A DNA stretch of 64,000 nt from contig OZ025279.1 in assembly GCA_964019165.1 (NCBI GenBank), forward strand, positions 5,039,602-5,103,601, read 5' to 3'. Source of the DNA: Mastigias papua. Lineage: Eukaryota; Cnidaria; Scyphozoa; Rhizostomeae; Mastigiidae. The notes beneath the pieces were generated by a model. The model ran no database searches. It was not told the DNA's origin and was given only the letters and a program-made list of their open reading frames with translations. This document shows, piece after piece, positions 50,796 to 63,142 of the stretch; positions within the stretch are counted from its first letter, which is position 1; each line of letters opens with the position of its first letter. A program made the position numbers and the translations under genes.

Positions 50796-53367
50796 ACTTC
50801 CATATCTAGAGAATCAGATTCAGATTTATTCCACAATATGCTTGAAGGACAGCAAATGTTCCAAAATGAAGAGAGGACAGAATTCAGTTTCCTATTACAA
50901 CAATACACAGTACCAAAGTTCTGAAATACACCAACACAGTAATCTGTACCGCGAATAGCCTTTTCTAAAACACGATGTTTATAGTATATGCAATACAGCT
51001 TAGGCCTTATACCTAGTACTGACACGACAATGCTGGCCCCATGTTTAAGAGTTAGAAATTTGCCATAAAACTTCTACTACAACCATACGCAGCAAAAGAA
51101 CACTCAAATACACCAACACAGTAATCTGTACCATGAATATCTTTTTTTAAAACTGATGTTCATACGGAATAGTACATAGGATTTATACAAAGTACTGATG
51201 TGACAATGCTGACTCTCCTGTGTTTATGAGTTAGAAATTTGCAATAAAACTTCTACTACAACCATATGCAGTAAAAGAACACTCAAATACACCAACACAG
51301 TAATTTGTACCATGAATATCTTTTTCTAAAAATTGATGTTCATACGGAATAGTACACAGGATTTATACAAAGTACTGATGTGACAATGCTGACTCTCCTG
51401 TGTTTATGAGATAGAAACTTGCCATAATAGTACCAAAATGTATAGTAATAGCTTTGTTAAAGTTATGGGCACATAAAATTGGAGACCATTTAGAATGTGT
51501 GTAACTGATAAGTCTGGGTGTTGTCATTTTTGCTATGAGCTGTTATAGGGGGTTTGAGTCCTATAATGTTATGGTTGTGGAGAACATCAAATTGGTTAGT
51601 ATTGATCAGTTCCCTGAACTGGAGCAGAAGCATCAGGAAGAAAGACATTTTGCCCAAATTTCAGCAGCCACATGCATTGCTTTTATAAGAAAGTAGTTGA
51701 TAAGAAGCCCAGTGCTCAGCTACACATTATAATTTAAGTGCATGTAGGGAAATTCATTTGTATATCTTTGGAATATCCAACCTTTTTCTAATACATTCAG
51801 AGCATAAAGCAGAAGTCAATAACATCGCTCAATGTGGGTCCTTTTTAATGCAAGTGGAGGAAATGATCCTGGATGTTGCATATGCATTGCAAGGTGCAGG
51901 GAATAGTAGAATATTGCAACAATGAGTGTTACATAATTTCAGAATGATCTAGTATAGAATGACCAGCCTGTCATATAAATTGTACTTTGATAATATTCAG
52001 TTGCTATCAGTATGTACTGTTTTATAAGCTGTTGCAACTTTCTTCATCAGTAATGAGCTTTGTCCCACATGGCAGCTTAATGAGTCTTCCTCCACTTACT
52101 CCACTTACAAACTATGCATAAGTTATATTGTATAGTTAGAATTTTTATAAGTTGTCACATTTTTTCTATAGTTGGCTTTAATCAGCTTAGTGCTATTACT
52201 TTTGCTAACTTTAAATAAATTGTTTATTATTATGTTTACTATATTATTATTATTATTATTACATGATTTCATATAGTTCATCACCATGTTTACAACAATC
52301 TGTACAAACCAGGGTCCTCTATACTTTGTGATTTCATTGTGCTGTTTTTTGGTTTTACCATTTGGCAGATCAACATGCCCCTGACATATTACAAGAAAAA
52401 TGAACCTATACATATCTGCTGGAGGACTCTCATAGTTATAACAACTAATCGCATCAGATTTCAGATTTCAGATTTTCATTTCTAACAATAGCCTACGTAC
52501 AATTTACATCGCATATCAAAGGGGCAAGGCGAATTATTCTGCTTCTATTTCTAACCAAATGCTGATGAAGATATGTCCCAATAAACTCTTAGCAAGTTTA
52601 CAGGGTCTCATCTACACTTTCTATGCTATTAAACTGACAAGGCAATATTTAGTTCCTGAGCTGAAACTAGTGTAGACTGCCTCTTCTCTTTCTGCACTAT
52701 GACACAGCGCTACATCTAATCAAGCTTCTTAGCAATAGTAGAATATGAGAAGAATACTATCAGTATTGATCGATTCACAGCTGATTTAGAAGGATATGAG
52801 AGCTCAAAGCATAAGGAACTTGTAAACATACTTTTTAAGAAAAAGCTCTCCACAGATTACTGCATCCATGCATTTACGAGTGCTATTACTGTAAATTGTA
52901 GTAAAAGAAATTTGACAACAAATTATTAACTCTTAAACACGGGGGTCAACTTTGTTCAAGAAGTACTAGGTATAAGGCCTAAGCCATATTCCGCATAAAC
53001 ATCGCTGTTTAAGAAAAGCTATTCACGGTACAGATTACTGTGTTGGTGTATTTGAGAGTTCTTTTATAGTATATTGTTGTAGCAGAAATTTCATGACAAA
53101 TTTCTAACTCTTAAACACGGGGGTCAGCATTGTCGCGTGAGTAGTAGGTATAAGACCTAAGCCATATTCCATATAAACATCATTATTTTAGAAAAGGCTA
53201 TTCGCGGTACAGATTACTGTGTTGGTGTATTTGCGAGTTCTGGTACTGTATATTGTTGTAATAGGAAACTGAATTCTGTCCTCTTTGCATTTTTGGAACA
53301 TTTACTGTCCTCCAAGCGTATTGCGGAATAAATTTGAATCTGAACCTGATTCTCTAGACATGGAAGT
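50796..53367. mobile_element. 2.57-kb foldback element with 180-bp subterminal tandem repeats
   Basis: ACTTCCATATCTAGAGAATC at the left and its complement (one or two changes) at the right. Inside, the left arm has three tandem copies of a unit of about 180 bp (the string CACCAACACAGTAAT recurs at about 50928, 51110 and 51289), and the right arm has about three copies in reverse (52830-53290). Flanks GCAAAAATG (50787-50795) and GCACAAATG (53368-53376) look like a 9-bp target duplication with one mismatch, which would fit Mutator-like elements. The interior is non-coding. Confidence 0.75.
52240..52262. repeat. (TTA)n microsatellite
   Basis: Short trinucleotide repeat inside the foldback element. 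Confidence 0.85.
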
Positions 53368-53444
53368 GCACAAATGTAAGCCTAAACCATAGACCTATGG
53401 AAGTTCGGATTATTTCTACAAGGTTAATGTTCCAGAATACATAC

Positions 53445-53520
53445 CAGCAGCAGCTAACAGGAATACAGCAGTACTATAAACAATAGTATAGTGAAGCCTA
53501 TGATTGTAGGTGAGCGTCAT
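53445..53520 (-). CDS. ATP6V0B: Candidate first coding exon of the V-ATPase V0 c'' gene
   Basis: Minus strand: ATG at 53520 opens MTLTYNHRLHYTIVYSTAVF, followed by LLAAAG, then a donor GTATGTATTC at 53444. A short N-terminus leading into a first membrane helix that ends in small residues is what the family shows before its second exon. The strand and order (5' of the exon at 4745-4828) agree. The exon ends in phase 1, so a linking exon of roughly 45-55 bp ending in phase 2 is needed; I could not find it. The call rests on topology rather than on a long match. Confidence 0.4.
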
Positions 53521-54063
<543 letters not shown>

Positions 54064-54496
54064 CTTATAGTTGTTTTTAATGTTGGGACGTTGTCATGTG
54101 TATCAGTTGTAGAGATGGAACCACAGTGATCAATCTTACAGTTCTAACAACAATTTTGTTTTCTTTGCCTACGCCTTCATTAAATTTTAGATGGGAACAT
54201 CGGTAGCGGTGCCGGTCCCAACACCATTGGAGGCACCACCCGGATAGAATGATGGCGAGGGAAGACGGATCAGATATGCTGCATGAACTTGCTGTTGGTA
54301 TCGGAATGGAATTGAAAAAGCTAGGGAAGGTGGAAGGGGCGCACAGAACATACGTTACAAGGACATTCCCGGCAGCTAGAGAGAGCGTAAAAAGTTTCAG
54401 ATATATGGTAACAAAAGGGATTTGTTGAAAGACAAGGAAATTTTAATGGATAAAAAGGACATTCTTCGGAGTCTGGACTAGAAGATTTTTGACATT

Positions 54497-55540
54497 ATGG
54501 GCGTAGAATGCAATGGGGAAGCATGTATTCAAGAAGTTGAAGAATCGGAATCGATTTTAATAGAAGTATCAGAGATACTGGTGGAGGCCGAAGAAAAGTT
54601 GGGAACGGGTGCGGCCATGCTTTATCAAGCACAGATAGAAAATGTGTCGTTATCCGGGAGCAGTTCAGCAAAGAAAGCTACAGTCAAGCTACCCAAATTA
54701 GAACTGCAGACATTCGACGGAGAACCCCAAGATTGCCCTGAGTTCTGGGACGCTTTTAGCAGCATCATAGACCAATATGAATACCTCTCAGATGCGGTAA
54801 AGTTCCAGTATTTGAGAAAATCCTTGTTAGAACCAACCAGGTGGGCATTTCTGGGTTCAAAATTACAGCATCAAACTACAGAGCAGCAGTGGGCTCTTAC
54901 AACAGCGTTATGCTAAACGCACTTTGATCAAACGAGCACACATGAATGCAATGATGAATATCAAGGACGCATGTGACGACAGACAGATAGATAAGATGCG
55001 AGCTCTGCACGACAAAGTAGAAACACATTACCGAGGATTGAAAGCATTGGACGTAGATGAGGAGACATGCGTCAGCTTTCTTATGCCTGTTCTACTAGAA
55101 AAGATCCTCAAGGTGTTCGATGGAACATGATCCGAGCAGCAGATACAGATCATTTGGAATGAAACGTGGGGAAATCTCTGGAAAATCTGAAGAAAGGTGC
55201 AAGTTCGAGAAATACAGCTGCCAATTTTCGGACCAGGAAATGCCAAGAGAAGGCATTAGCCCTCAAGGCAATTTCCAGAAAAATTGAGTGATGGAACAGC
55301 CACAGCTTTGCACATATTCAGAAAAAGGTGTGCCTTCTGCCAACAAGAACACGAAGAAGAACATTGTGGCCAGGTATATCCTGTGAATGCCCTTAAAAGT
55401 ATTGTGAGAAAGTATGGTCATTGTTTCATCTGTATCAGAAAAGGCCACAAAGCTGTAGAGGTCCATGCCGGGTCCGCCACTGGACTGTCATACTCACTAC
55501 ACTACAAACAGGGAAAAGGTTTTGCTGCTGATATGAGCTT
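54497..55540 (+). pseudogene. BEL/Pao-type retrotransposon gag, broken
   Basis: 54497-54916: VKLPKLELQTFDGEPQDCPE followed by FWDAFSSIIDQYEYLSDAVK, the gag core of BEL/Pao elements. A stop and shift follow near 54914; the next part at 54924-55130 reads MNAMMNIKDACDDRQIDKMR and HYRGLKALDVDEE. Another break leads to a zinc-knuckle region at 55284-55460 (CAFCQQEHEEEHC, GHCFICIRKGHK). Gag packages the element RNA. Protease, RT and integrase are missing and no LTR was found, so this is a 5' fragment, cut at about 55545 by a LINE remnant in the opposite direction. Confidence 0.8.
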
Positions 55541-55553
55541 TTAGTTTCCTTTT

Positions 55554-56250
55554 TTAACCCAATCGCTTAGATCTCTCACTAAAAAACATTGTTTCCTCTA
55601 AAATCAATCTGTTTTCAATAACAGTAAGCCGTGGGCCACCGTAGAGAACCAACTCGTACAATGTTGTTGGGCCCATGTTAACAATATCTAGTCCGGGAAT
55701 GTTGGAAAGCTGACCGAAGAGATTCCTTCGCATTATATCAAACCGCTGGCAGTGCAGAAGAAAATGTTCCTTGTCTTCTTTCCCCATACCACATAAACAG
55801 AATGGACTCACACTGTCAAAGTTGCAACGGAACCTGTGTTCATTCAGTTTACTAAATTCTATACGAAGCTTTATCAACAGCTACGATATCATGAATACCA
55901 TACATAGCTTTTTTCATCTTGAACTCTGATATAGTTCTAAAACTGGTAATAGGTTCCATTCACTCACTGTGCTCTGAAAAATATGTGCTCATAGAGCGAA
56001 CTGTTCTCCCAAGTTTTTGATCATAAGACCGAAAGCTACGGAGACTTTGAGTTAACTGACGTTCACATGGAATCTCAGAAAACAGGTAGCCCAGAGATCG
56101 CGTCACTCTTAATAGGTAAAAGTGGTATAGTCTTCTGTATCTCCGTCTGCTATACAAATCTTCCCAGCCCAACTCTTCATATAAACGTTGCCTGCTTGTA
56201 CCCCTCCAAGTTCCCATAACAGCTAGTGTTGCTGAGTATTTCATTTTCAT
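55554..56250 (-). pseudogene. LINE ORF2 C-terminal region
   Basis: Minus strand 56250-55960 (LAVMGTWRGTSRQRLYEELG, RRLYHFYLLR, YLFSEIPCERQ) and, after a shift, 55877-55554 (FDSVSPFCLCGMGKEDKEHF and the following LLHCQRF), a C-x-C...H...C zinc-binding tail. These are typical ends of CR1/L2-like LINE proteins with 'TGxWxGTSR' and CCHC blocks. Confidence 0.78.
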
Positions 56251-57650
56251 TTCATTTAATTTTATTTTTGAACAAAAAACCCTTCAGTAAATAAAATAGA
56301 AAACTTATTTATTAATTTATAATCTAAGAATCAAATGTTATATGCCTAAAACGTCTAAAATCCTAAATTCCTAATCTGCTGTTGTTCCAGGGAATCGTGT
56401 TTCAACATGATTCTAGCCCCTTAAATGCGTTTTTAGTTGTTGTTTAAAAAGATTTAAAGTCGGTAACTCACGAATACTGAAAGACGTATCATTCCAGGCT
56501 TTCAAAGATGCATAATGAAAATTATTTTTTGAAAAATTCTCTCCTACATCTAGGGATCTGTAGGTACTGAGAATTTCTCGGTATGGTAAATAGAAAAACA
56601 TGATCTGGGCAGGTATTTATCTAAAAGGATTTCAGGACACAGTCTATTTATGATCTTGTAGGTCATCACCCTCCTGTCATAATGGATAATATTTTCTACA
56701 TTCAGCCAGGATCAAGACCAGTGATCTTTTATTTTTGGACTTTTTATTATTGAGCATGCTGGGGCTTAGAGGCAAATATTGAGTTTGCTCAAGTTTTTAG
56801 TCAGGTCCAGTCTTCTGTCTGGATCAGTTTTATGATATATGATATCCCCATAGTCAAGATGAGGCTGAACATAAAGTTTGTAAACTTGATCAAGCACTTC
56901 CCTTTCAACATATTTGGAAATGTAACGAATAACCCCAATTCCACGTCGAGCTTTAGTAATAGCTTCATTAATGTGGCTTTGGAAATTAAGCTTTGAATCA
57001 AGAATAACTCGAAGGTGTCTATGTTCAGGCTCTTTGGCTATAATTTCATTATCCAGTTTTGTTGCAGAGATGTATCACCAGCAAACAGCGTGACATCGCT
57101 AGCAATGTTATCCACGATGTCATTAATATAGATCAAAAAGAATAGAGGGCCTAGTACAAAACCCTGTAGAACTCCAGCAGAGACGGTGGCCCTTAGTTCT
57201 TTAGGTGGAGTTTCATCAAACACACTATAGATCTTATTGGTTATTAATAGCAACTGATTAATTGTTGAATCTCCCGGACAAAAGCCTGAATAATTGGAAG
57301 ATATAAGATTATTTTGGCAAAGATGAATATAGATTGCATCAAATGTTAATTTCTGATACATTTTCCCAAATACCGGCAAAAGAGTGATTGGTCTATAGTT
57401 CGTTTTGCTATGCCTACTCTCCTTCTTATGAGCCGGAATCACATTTGCTTTTCTTCCAATTAGAGGATACTTATCACAATTGCTTGTCATTGAAACTGAG
57501 GTCTCGTTCACAACCATGGGCTTTACTGGTGTCCAATGAGTGAATGATTGCAAGAATTCTCTCCATATCAAGCGGGAAGGAGACCAGGCAATTAATAAAA
57601 TTAGGGAGAAATTTAGTAATAATTTAACGTTGCTATTAAATAACGCAGGA
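56251..57650 (-). mobile_element. Second LINE fragment (RT and C-terminus), broken
   Basis: Starts at a (CATTT)-type 3' end at 56236-56255. C-terminal coding at 56601-56413 (SLKAWNDTSFSIRELP). RT at 57650-57038: NVIPAHKKESRHSKTNYRPI, NYSGFCPGDSTINQLLLI, VSAGVLQGFVLGPLFFLIY and a mutated catalytic box LFAGDTSL, where the family has FADDT. A different LINE family from the one at 58735. Confidence 0.75.
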
Positions 57651-58690
57651 CTTTTTTCACTTTTTTGAAAGGAACTTGCCCAGGACAAGACATAAATTGG
57701 CTCAGTACTCCCACAGCATATGATATATCCGGCCGTGTAGCAATTGCAGCATAAGTCAGCAGAGATCCCATTGCGGCTTGATATTCTTTCTGGTTTGTTG
57801 TATTTTCTCCGTCTTTCAACTTTTTAAATCTTTCTCCTATTTCCATTGGAGTCGAGACTGGCTTAAACTAGAACAGTGGGAATATTTTCAGCACATTTTC
57901 TAAATAGGCTCTTTGATTTATAGTTAGAATCTTTGAAGCTCTATCTCTTGTGATTGACATACGAAGACAATGTCTTCTATTTCAAACTTTTCTGTCAACA
58001 GACCCTTTACTTTCTCTAGCACTGTTTTGTCATTTGTTGCTAAAACCATATCATCAAAATACAGTGCTATTATCACTAAACGCTCTTCCCTTCCATCTTT
58101 ATTTTCTGCTTTAACGTACACGCATGGATCAGCATTGTTCTGCATATATTCGGACTCTTTCAAGAAACTGTCAATTGTCATATTCCAGCATCTTGCTGAA
58201 TGTTTCAGTCCATGAAGACTCTTTCTTAATCTGCAAACAAAATCTGTCTGATGCTTATCTGCATAGCCCTCCGGTTGTTACATACAGATCTCATACACTA
58301 AATCTCCGTTGAGGTAGGTAGTTTCAGCATCCATTTGGTAGAAGTCCAAGTTAAGTTCGTTTGCAACAGCCAATACTGATCTTATAAAGCTATACTTTGC
58401 AACATGAGCAAATGTATCAGCATAGTTCTCTCCTTCTTCTTGAGAGTAACCTTGAGCTACAAACTGAGCTTTATACTGATCTACAGAGTCATTTACTTTG
58501 CGTTTCACTCTAAAAACTCACTTGCAAGTAATCACGCTTTCTCTTTAGTTCGTTTAACTAGTTCCCAAGTATTATTCTTTAACAATGACTGATACTCATT
58601 TTCGACAGCTTCTTTCCAGTACTTTTAATTAGTACTAATAATGGCTTCATTCGGGTTCTTTAGCACATCCTCAGCTGAAATTGATACAGA
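57651..58690 (-). pseudogene. Ty1/copia-type reverse transcriptase fragment
   Basis: Minus-strand pieces in order: 58508-58278 (DQYKAQFVAQGYSQEEGENY, FYQMDAETTYLNGDLVYE), 58181-57924 (ADPCVYVK, LVIIALYFDDMVLATND, with FDD where YVDD is usual) and 57846-57650 (YQAAMGSLLTYAAIATRPDI, YAVGVLSQFMSCPGQ, VLRYLIATLNY). Canonical order of copia RT. Frameshifts separate the parts. No LTR, integrase or gag. The 3' end is fused to a LINE at about 57650. Confidence 0.85.
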
Positions 58691-58975
58691 AGCATAATTC
58701 CACAAATCACCAACTAATGCACCAAGACGATTTCATTCATTCATTTCATTTCATTTTTAAATATTTATACATGGTGGCCCCTCAGATCTACTGTCTGTTT
58801 TACAGGGGGCCATGTTGAAAACTAATTAAAATAATACTTACAAAGAAATTTATAATATACAGCTAAATGAATTTTAATCTAATCTATTGTAATACGCGTA
58901 TAAATAATATAATCTATAGTAACATAAACAAAATACAAAAATATATGAGAAATAAATAGTGAAAATAAAGTATTT

Positions 58976-61831
58976 TTAATTTTGTTCCACAAGCATGGCT
59001 TTCAGTTTTCTCTGGAATGACCCGAAAGTCCTAGAAGATTTCATTTCACTAGGTAGGGAGTTCCAGATTGATGATCCTCTGTAAGCAAAACAGTTTTGAC
59101 CATGCCTAGATTTAAGTCTAGGAGGCCTTAAACTCAAATTAGAGCTACGTAAAGTTCTACTTGTTATATCAGAGACTCTAGTTAACTGTTCTGTAAGGTA
59201 GAGAGGTGCCTCAGCATTTAATGCCTTATACACCATGCTTGCGGATTCTTGCATGATCATATCTGAAATACTAGGCAATTGTAGTTGTCTTAGCAGGGGC
59301 CAAACAGACACATCATACCCACTATTTGTAATAATACGGATGGCTCTATTTTGCAGTTTATCTAGGGTTTTGCGGCCAGTGACTCCACAGGCCCCCCAGA
59401 CAGAGCAGCAATATCTAAGATGAGGTTCAACTAGCCTCAAATATAGCATTTTCAATAAATTGGTTGGTAATACTTTTTTGGCGTACTTTATCACCCCAAT
59501 AGCCCTAGATACCTTCGAAGAGACAAGATTGATATGATCTTTCCATTTCATTTGATTATCCAAAATAACTCATATGTACTTTACAGGTGTTTTCTGTTCC
59601 ATTGCTTCTCCTGATATTTTGAAATGTGCCTGTATAAGCTCTCCGCTGTTGCTTTGATGCAGTTTCCTGTTAGTTCCTATTATCATGGATATAGTTTTTG
59701 CAACATTTAAAGTTAGCTTGTTTCCGTGCAGCCATTTTCTTAGATTTTCTAGCTCAGCATTCATGGACTTTGTTATATCATCTATACTATTGGAAGCGTA
59801 CGCTAAGCTAGTATCATCTGCATACATGGTCACTTTTGAGACATGAAGTGAAAGAGGCATGTCATTAATAAGTGCCAGGAACAACAGAGGTCCAAGACAA
59901 GACCCCTGTGGTACACCGCATTTAATATACTGTACATTAGAAGATATACCATTAACTTTGCATAATTGTTGTCTATCGTTTAAATATGAATGGAACCATT
60001 TCCATTCCGTATTTCGAACCCCATAAAGGTAGAGTTTTTTAGCTAGAATATCGTGGTCCACCGTATCGAATGCCTTCTTCAAGTCAACAAAAACCATGCC
60101 TGTATATTTTTTTATCATCTAGATTGAGATACCAGTCGTTTGTGTTTGATAATAAGCATGCAACAACAGAGTGAATTGATCTGAAGCCAGACTGATGTTT
60201 GTACAGAAACTTGTGCCTATCAAGATATTTATATAACTGATTGTATACTAGTTTTTCAAAGAGACGTGAGGACCGGCAAAACAGAGATAGGCCTATAGTT
60301 TGATCTTTCGTCTGATGAACCTTTCTTGTAAATTGGTGCTACTCTTGCTATTTTCCAGTTACTAGGAAATTGGCCCTTAAATAGCGAGTGATTGAAAATA
60401 TAAGCTAATTGCTTAGCAATGAAAGGAGCTGTAGTTTTTATGAAGAAATTGGAGATATTGTCTATTCCTGATCCGAAAGACGTTTTGAAACTAAGGCTAG
60501 CACGTACGATTTCTTCCTCAGTAATTTCAGAGAAAGTGAAAGTTTCAGATCTAGTATTAATATTATACGCTCCTTCAATTAGAGGATTCTTTTCATAAGG
60601 AATATTTTTCTTTTAAGTTATTCCCTATGTTACAGAAGTACTCATTCATAATGTTTGGGATCATTTTCTTATCAGTTATCACTTTATCGCCAAGTCTAAT
60701 GGAATTAATTTTTGTAGTTTTTGATGATTTATTTAAGATCTGATGGGAAATTTTCCAGGTTTGTCTTAGATTGCCAACATTTTCTTGACTTTTATCAGAA
60801 TAGTATTTTGTCCTAAGTGTTCTATTTAACAAGTTAACTTTGTTACGAATATGTCTATATGATTCTATTAGAATCTCGGATTTAAATTTACTTGCTGATC
60901 TTTTAAGTTTATCTCTAGATTTCCTAAGCTTGTTGAGATCAGGTGTTAACCAAGGGCAATATTTTTGTGATACTCTTCGCTGTTGCAGCGGAGCATGTTT
61001 CTCATTAACAAGGTTCAAAGTTTAAGTGAAGTTAAAAACTACTTCTTTAACTGTTTCATATGATCTTACAATTGTTTCCCAAGGAACGTTAATTACATCC
61101 GACACAAAATCAGTCCGATTTAATTTGCTAATTTTCCTGCTCATTATGTATTTATGCTCTTTTTTAAACGCACCTCTTAATTTTCTTGCACAATAGGCCA
61201 TATAGTGGTCACTAAAGGTGGTTTTTAGTACTTCAGAACGGCTAATGTTACTATTGTTATTAGTAGCAATATGATCGATTAGTGTCGAAGTAGAGAGCGT
61301 TACTCGTGTTGCATCATTGATTATCTGAGTGAAGACAAAAAGTTTATATATACTATCAAGTTGTTTTACAGTGTTATTTGGATAAGATAAATTTTCAGTT
61401 TGGCCCTGATTAGAAAGAAAATTGCAGTTAGTATCGCCCAACAAAATGGTATCTTTTCCTTCCTTGTCAAGGAAGCCTAAAATATTCTCTAACTGATTTA
61501 AAGTGTCTATAGGGTCGCTAGGTGGCCTATACCAAGCAACAATATTGAAAGGCTCACTATGACTGGGCCGAATTTCTATACATATTAATTCCAGTGTGTG
61601 ATTAGGTAGATCGCATCTTTGAAGATACTTTATGTCATCTCTGATGTATATGGCTACCCCACCCCCGTGCCTATTACGATCTTTCCTCCTTAGGTCGAAG
61701 TTATCAAGAGATATAATCTCATTCGATGTTTCATTATCTAATTTAGTTTCATTGATAGCTAGAATATTAAGATCTTCTTCATCTACAAGAAGCTTAAGTT
61801 CATCAATATTTTTTTGATAAACCATTAACAT
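58976..61831 (-). pseudogene. CR1-like LINE ORF2: APE endonuclease, reverse transcriptase
   Basis: 61831-61022: APE-type endonuclease with NETKLD (catalytic Glu), GGGVAIYIRDDI, WYRPPSD, LLGDTNCNF (usually GDFN) and SDHY. A stop at 61022-61024, then a linker at 61018-60593 (KYCPWLTPDLNKL...MNEYFCNIG). RT begins in shifted frames at 60590-60120 (FKTSFGSGIDNISNFFIKTT, YKKGSSDERSNYRPISVLP) and is open at 60118-59570 (FVDLKKAFDTVDHDIL, GVPQGSCLGPLLFLALINDM, MYADDTSLAY). It ends at 59563-58976 (SSIWNSLP motif, FQRKLKAML). It would nick and reverse-transcribe at the target. About four lesions; catalytic boxes kept. Confidence 0.87.
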
Positions 61832-61955
61832 TTATAGAAGAAATTATCATACCTTTCTTCCTATGTTTCTTGTTTCTTTGGTATCTAGGAGGCGCAAAAT
61901 CGGTTATAGAGGTGGGGGTACCTTCATTTTCAGTTGCACTAGTATTTTCTGATCC

Positions 61956-62555
61956 CTAGAGAGGGAAGGTTCTTATTTTTTCTATTATGTTTTTTGCAAG
62001 TCGTTTACCTCCAGAAAAGTTCAAATGAAAACCTCTTTTTCCAAGGTGGTCGAGAGTGATATTTTGCTGTCGAAGTGTATCACAATTCATTGTTTTTAGC
62101 ATCTTATTATATTCATTGATGGTACCATTCAAGTTCCTTTTATCTGTGCGCTTGAAGATTTCCGATATTACAACATGGCAATGTGGAGTCGATTCATGAA
62201 TGAACTTTGTGAGTGCTCTGATCTCCGACATTATTGTCTGCGCAGAATTACGTTCCACATCGTATGCCCCTATAACAAGGATAATTTTTCCTGGTTTCTT
62301 TCTAAGGAGTGGCTTGAGATAGTCAAACATATCACTGACACGTGCCCCAGGAAAGCTGCGGACTTTTGTGTTGAAATTCTTGCTTAAGGTACGCTCATTG
62401 ATATTTCTAAGTATACTGTCTCCAGTTATTAGCACAGTGTTTTTAGGCCAGACACCATTTTCCGTCATTTCGGGAGTTTTATTCTCATCAGACGCACTGT
62501 GTCTCTGCTTTATGCCGGGAATGTTGTCATTTATCCTTGCTCTAGAGGAGATCAC
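61956..62555 (-). CDS. CR1-like LINE ORF1 with SGNH-hydrolase (esterase)-like domain
   Basis: 199 aa in one frame. Block I: ITGDSILRNIN (GDS nucleophile). Then VRSFPGARVSDMFDYLKP. Block III: ILVIGAYDVERN, where the usual GxND has Tyr-Asp. C-terminal block: LDHLGKRGFHLNFSGGKRLA, with the His of the D-x-x-H site; the Asp spacing is atypical. Esterase-like ORF1 proteins of this type are known in some CR1/Crack-group LINEs and bind RNA or lipids. The start is uncertain and a longer ORF1 may have extended upstream to about 62600. There is a gap of about 125 bp before ORF2. Confidence 0.8.
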   Translation of the reverse strand: MISSRARINDNIPGIKQRHSASDENKTPEMTENGVWPKNTVLITGDSILRNINERTLSKNFNTKVRSFPGARVSDMFDYLKPLLRKKPGKIILVIGAYDVERNSAQTIMSEIRALTKFIHESTPHCHVVISEIFKRTDKRNLNGTINEYNKMLKTMNCDTLRQQNITLDHLGKRGFHLNFSGGKRLAKNIIEKIRTFPL

Positions 62556-62647
62556 CTCTTTAGCTAGAGGGTCAGGATCATATCAGGAGCAGTAGTTTGA
62601 CACTGTGATATTCGTACTGCGACATTTGACTGGTTGTGATGCGTTTG

Positions 62648-63034
<387 letters not shown>

Positions 63035-63142
63035 ATTTATTTACAGTTGGCTGTTTTTATAGCTAAAAAAGAAGCTAATTAAGGCCAACCTAAACTAACT
63101 CTAAAACTAAGAGACTAAAAGAAAGAGAATATAAATACAGAA

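Larger units (their letters stand above)
58735..62600 (-). mobile_element. CR1-like LINE, near full length (3.9 kb)
   Basis: Minus strand: ORF1 (62555-61956), ORF2 endonuclease, linker, RT and C-terminus down to 58976, then a 3' UTR with a GGCCCCCTGTAAAA-type block and a (TTTCA)n end at 58735-58756. Related 3' ends lie at 47771 and 56236. Confidence 0.85.
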
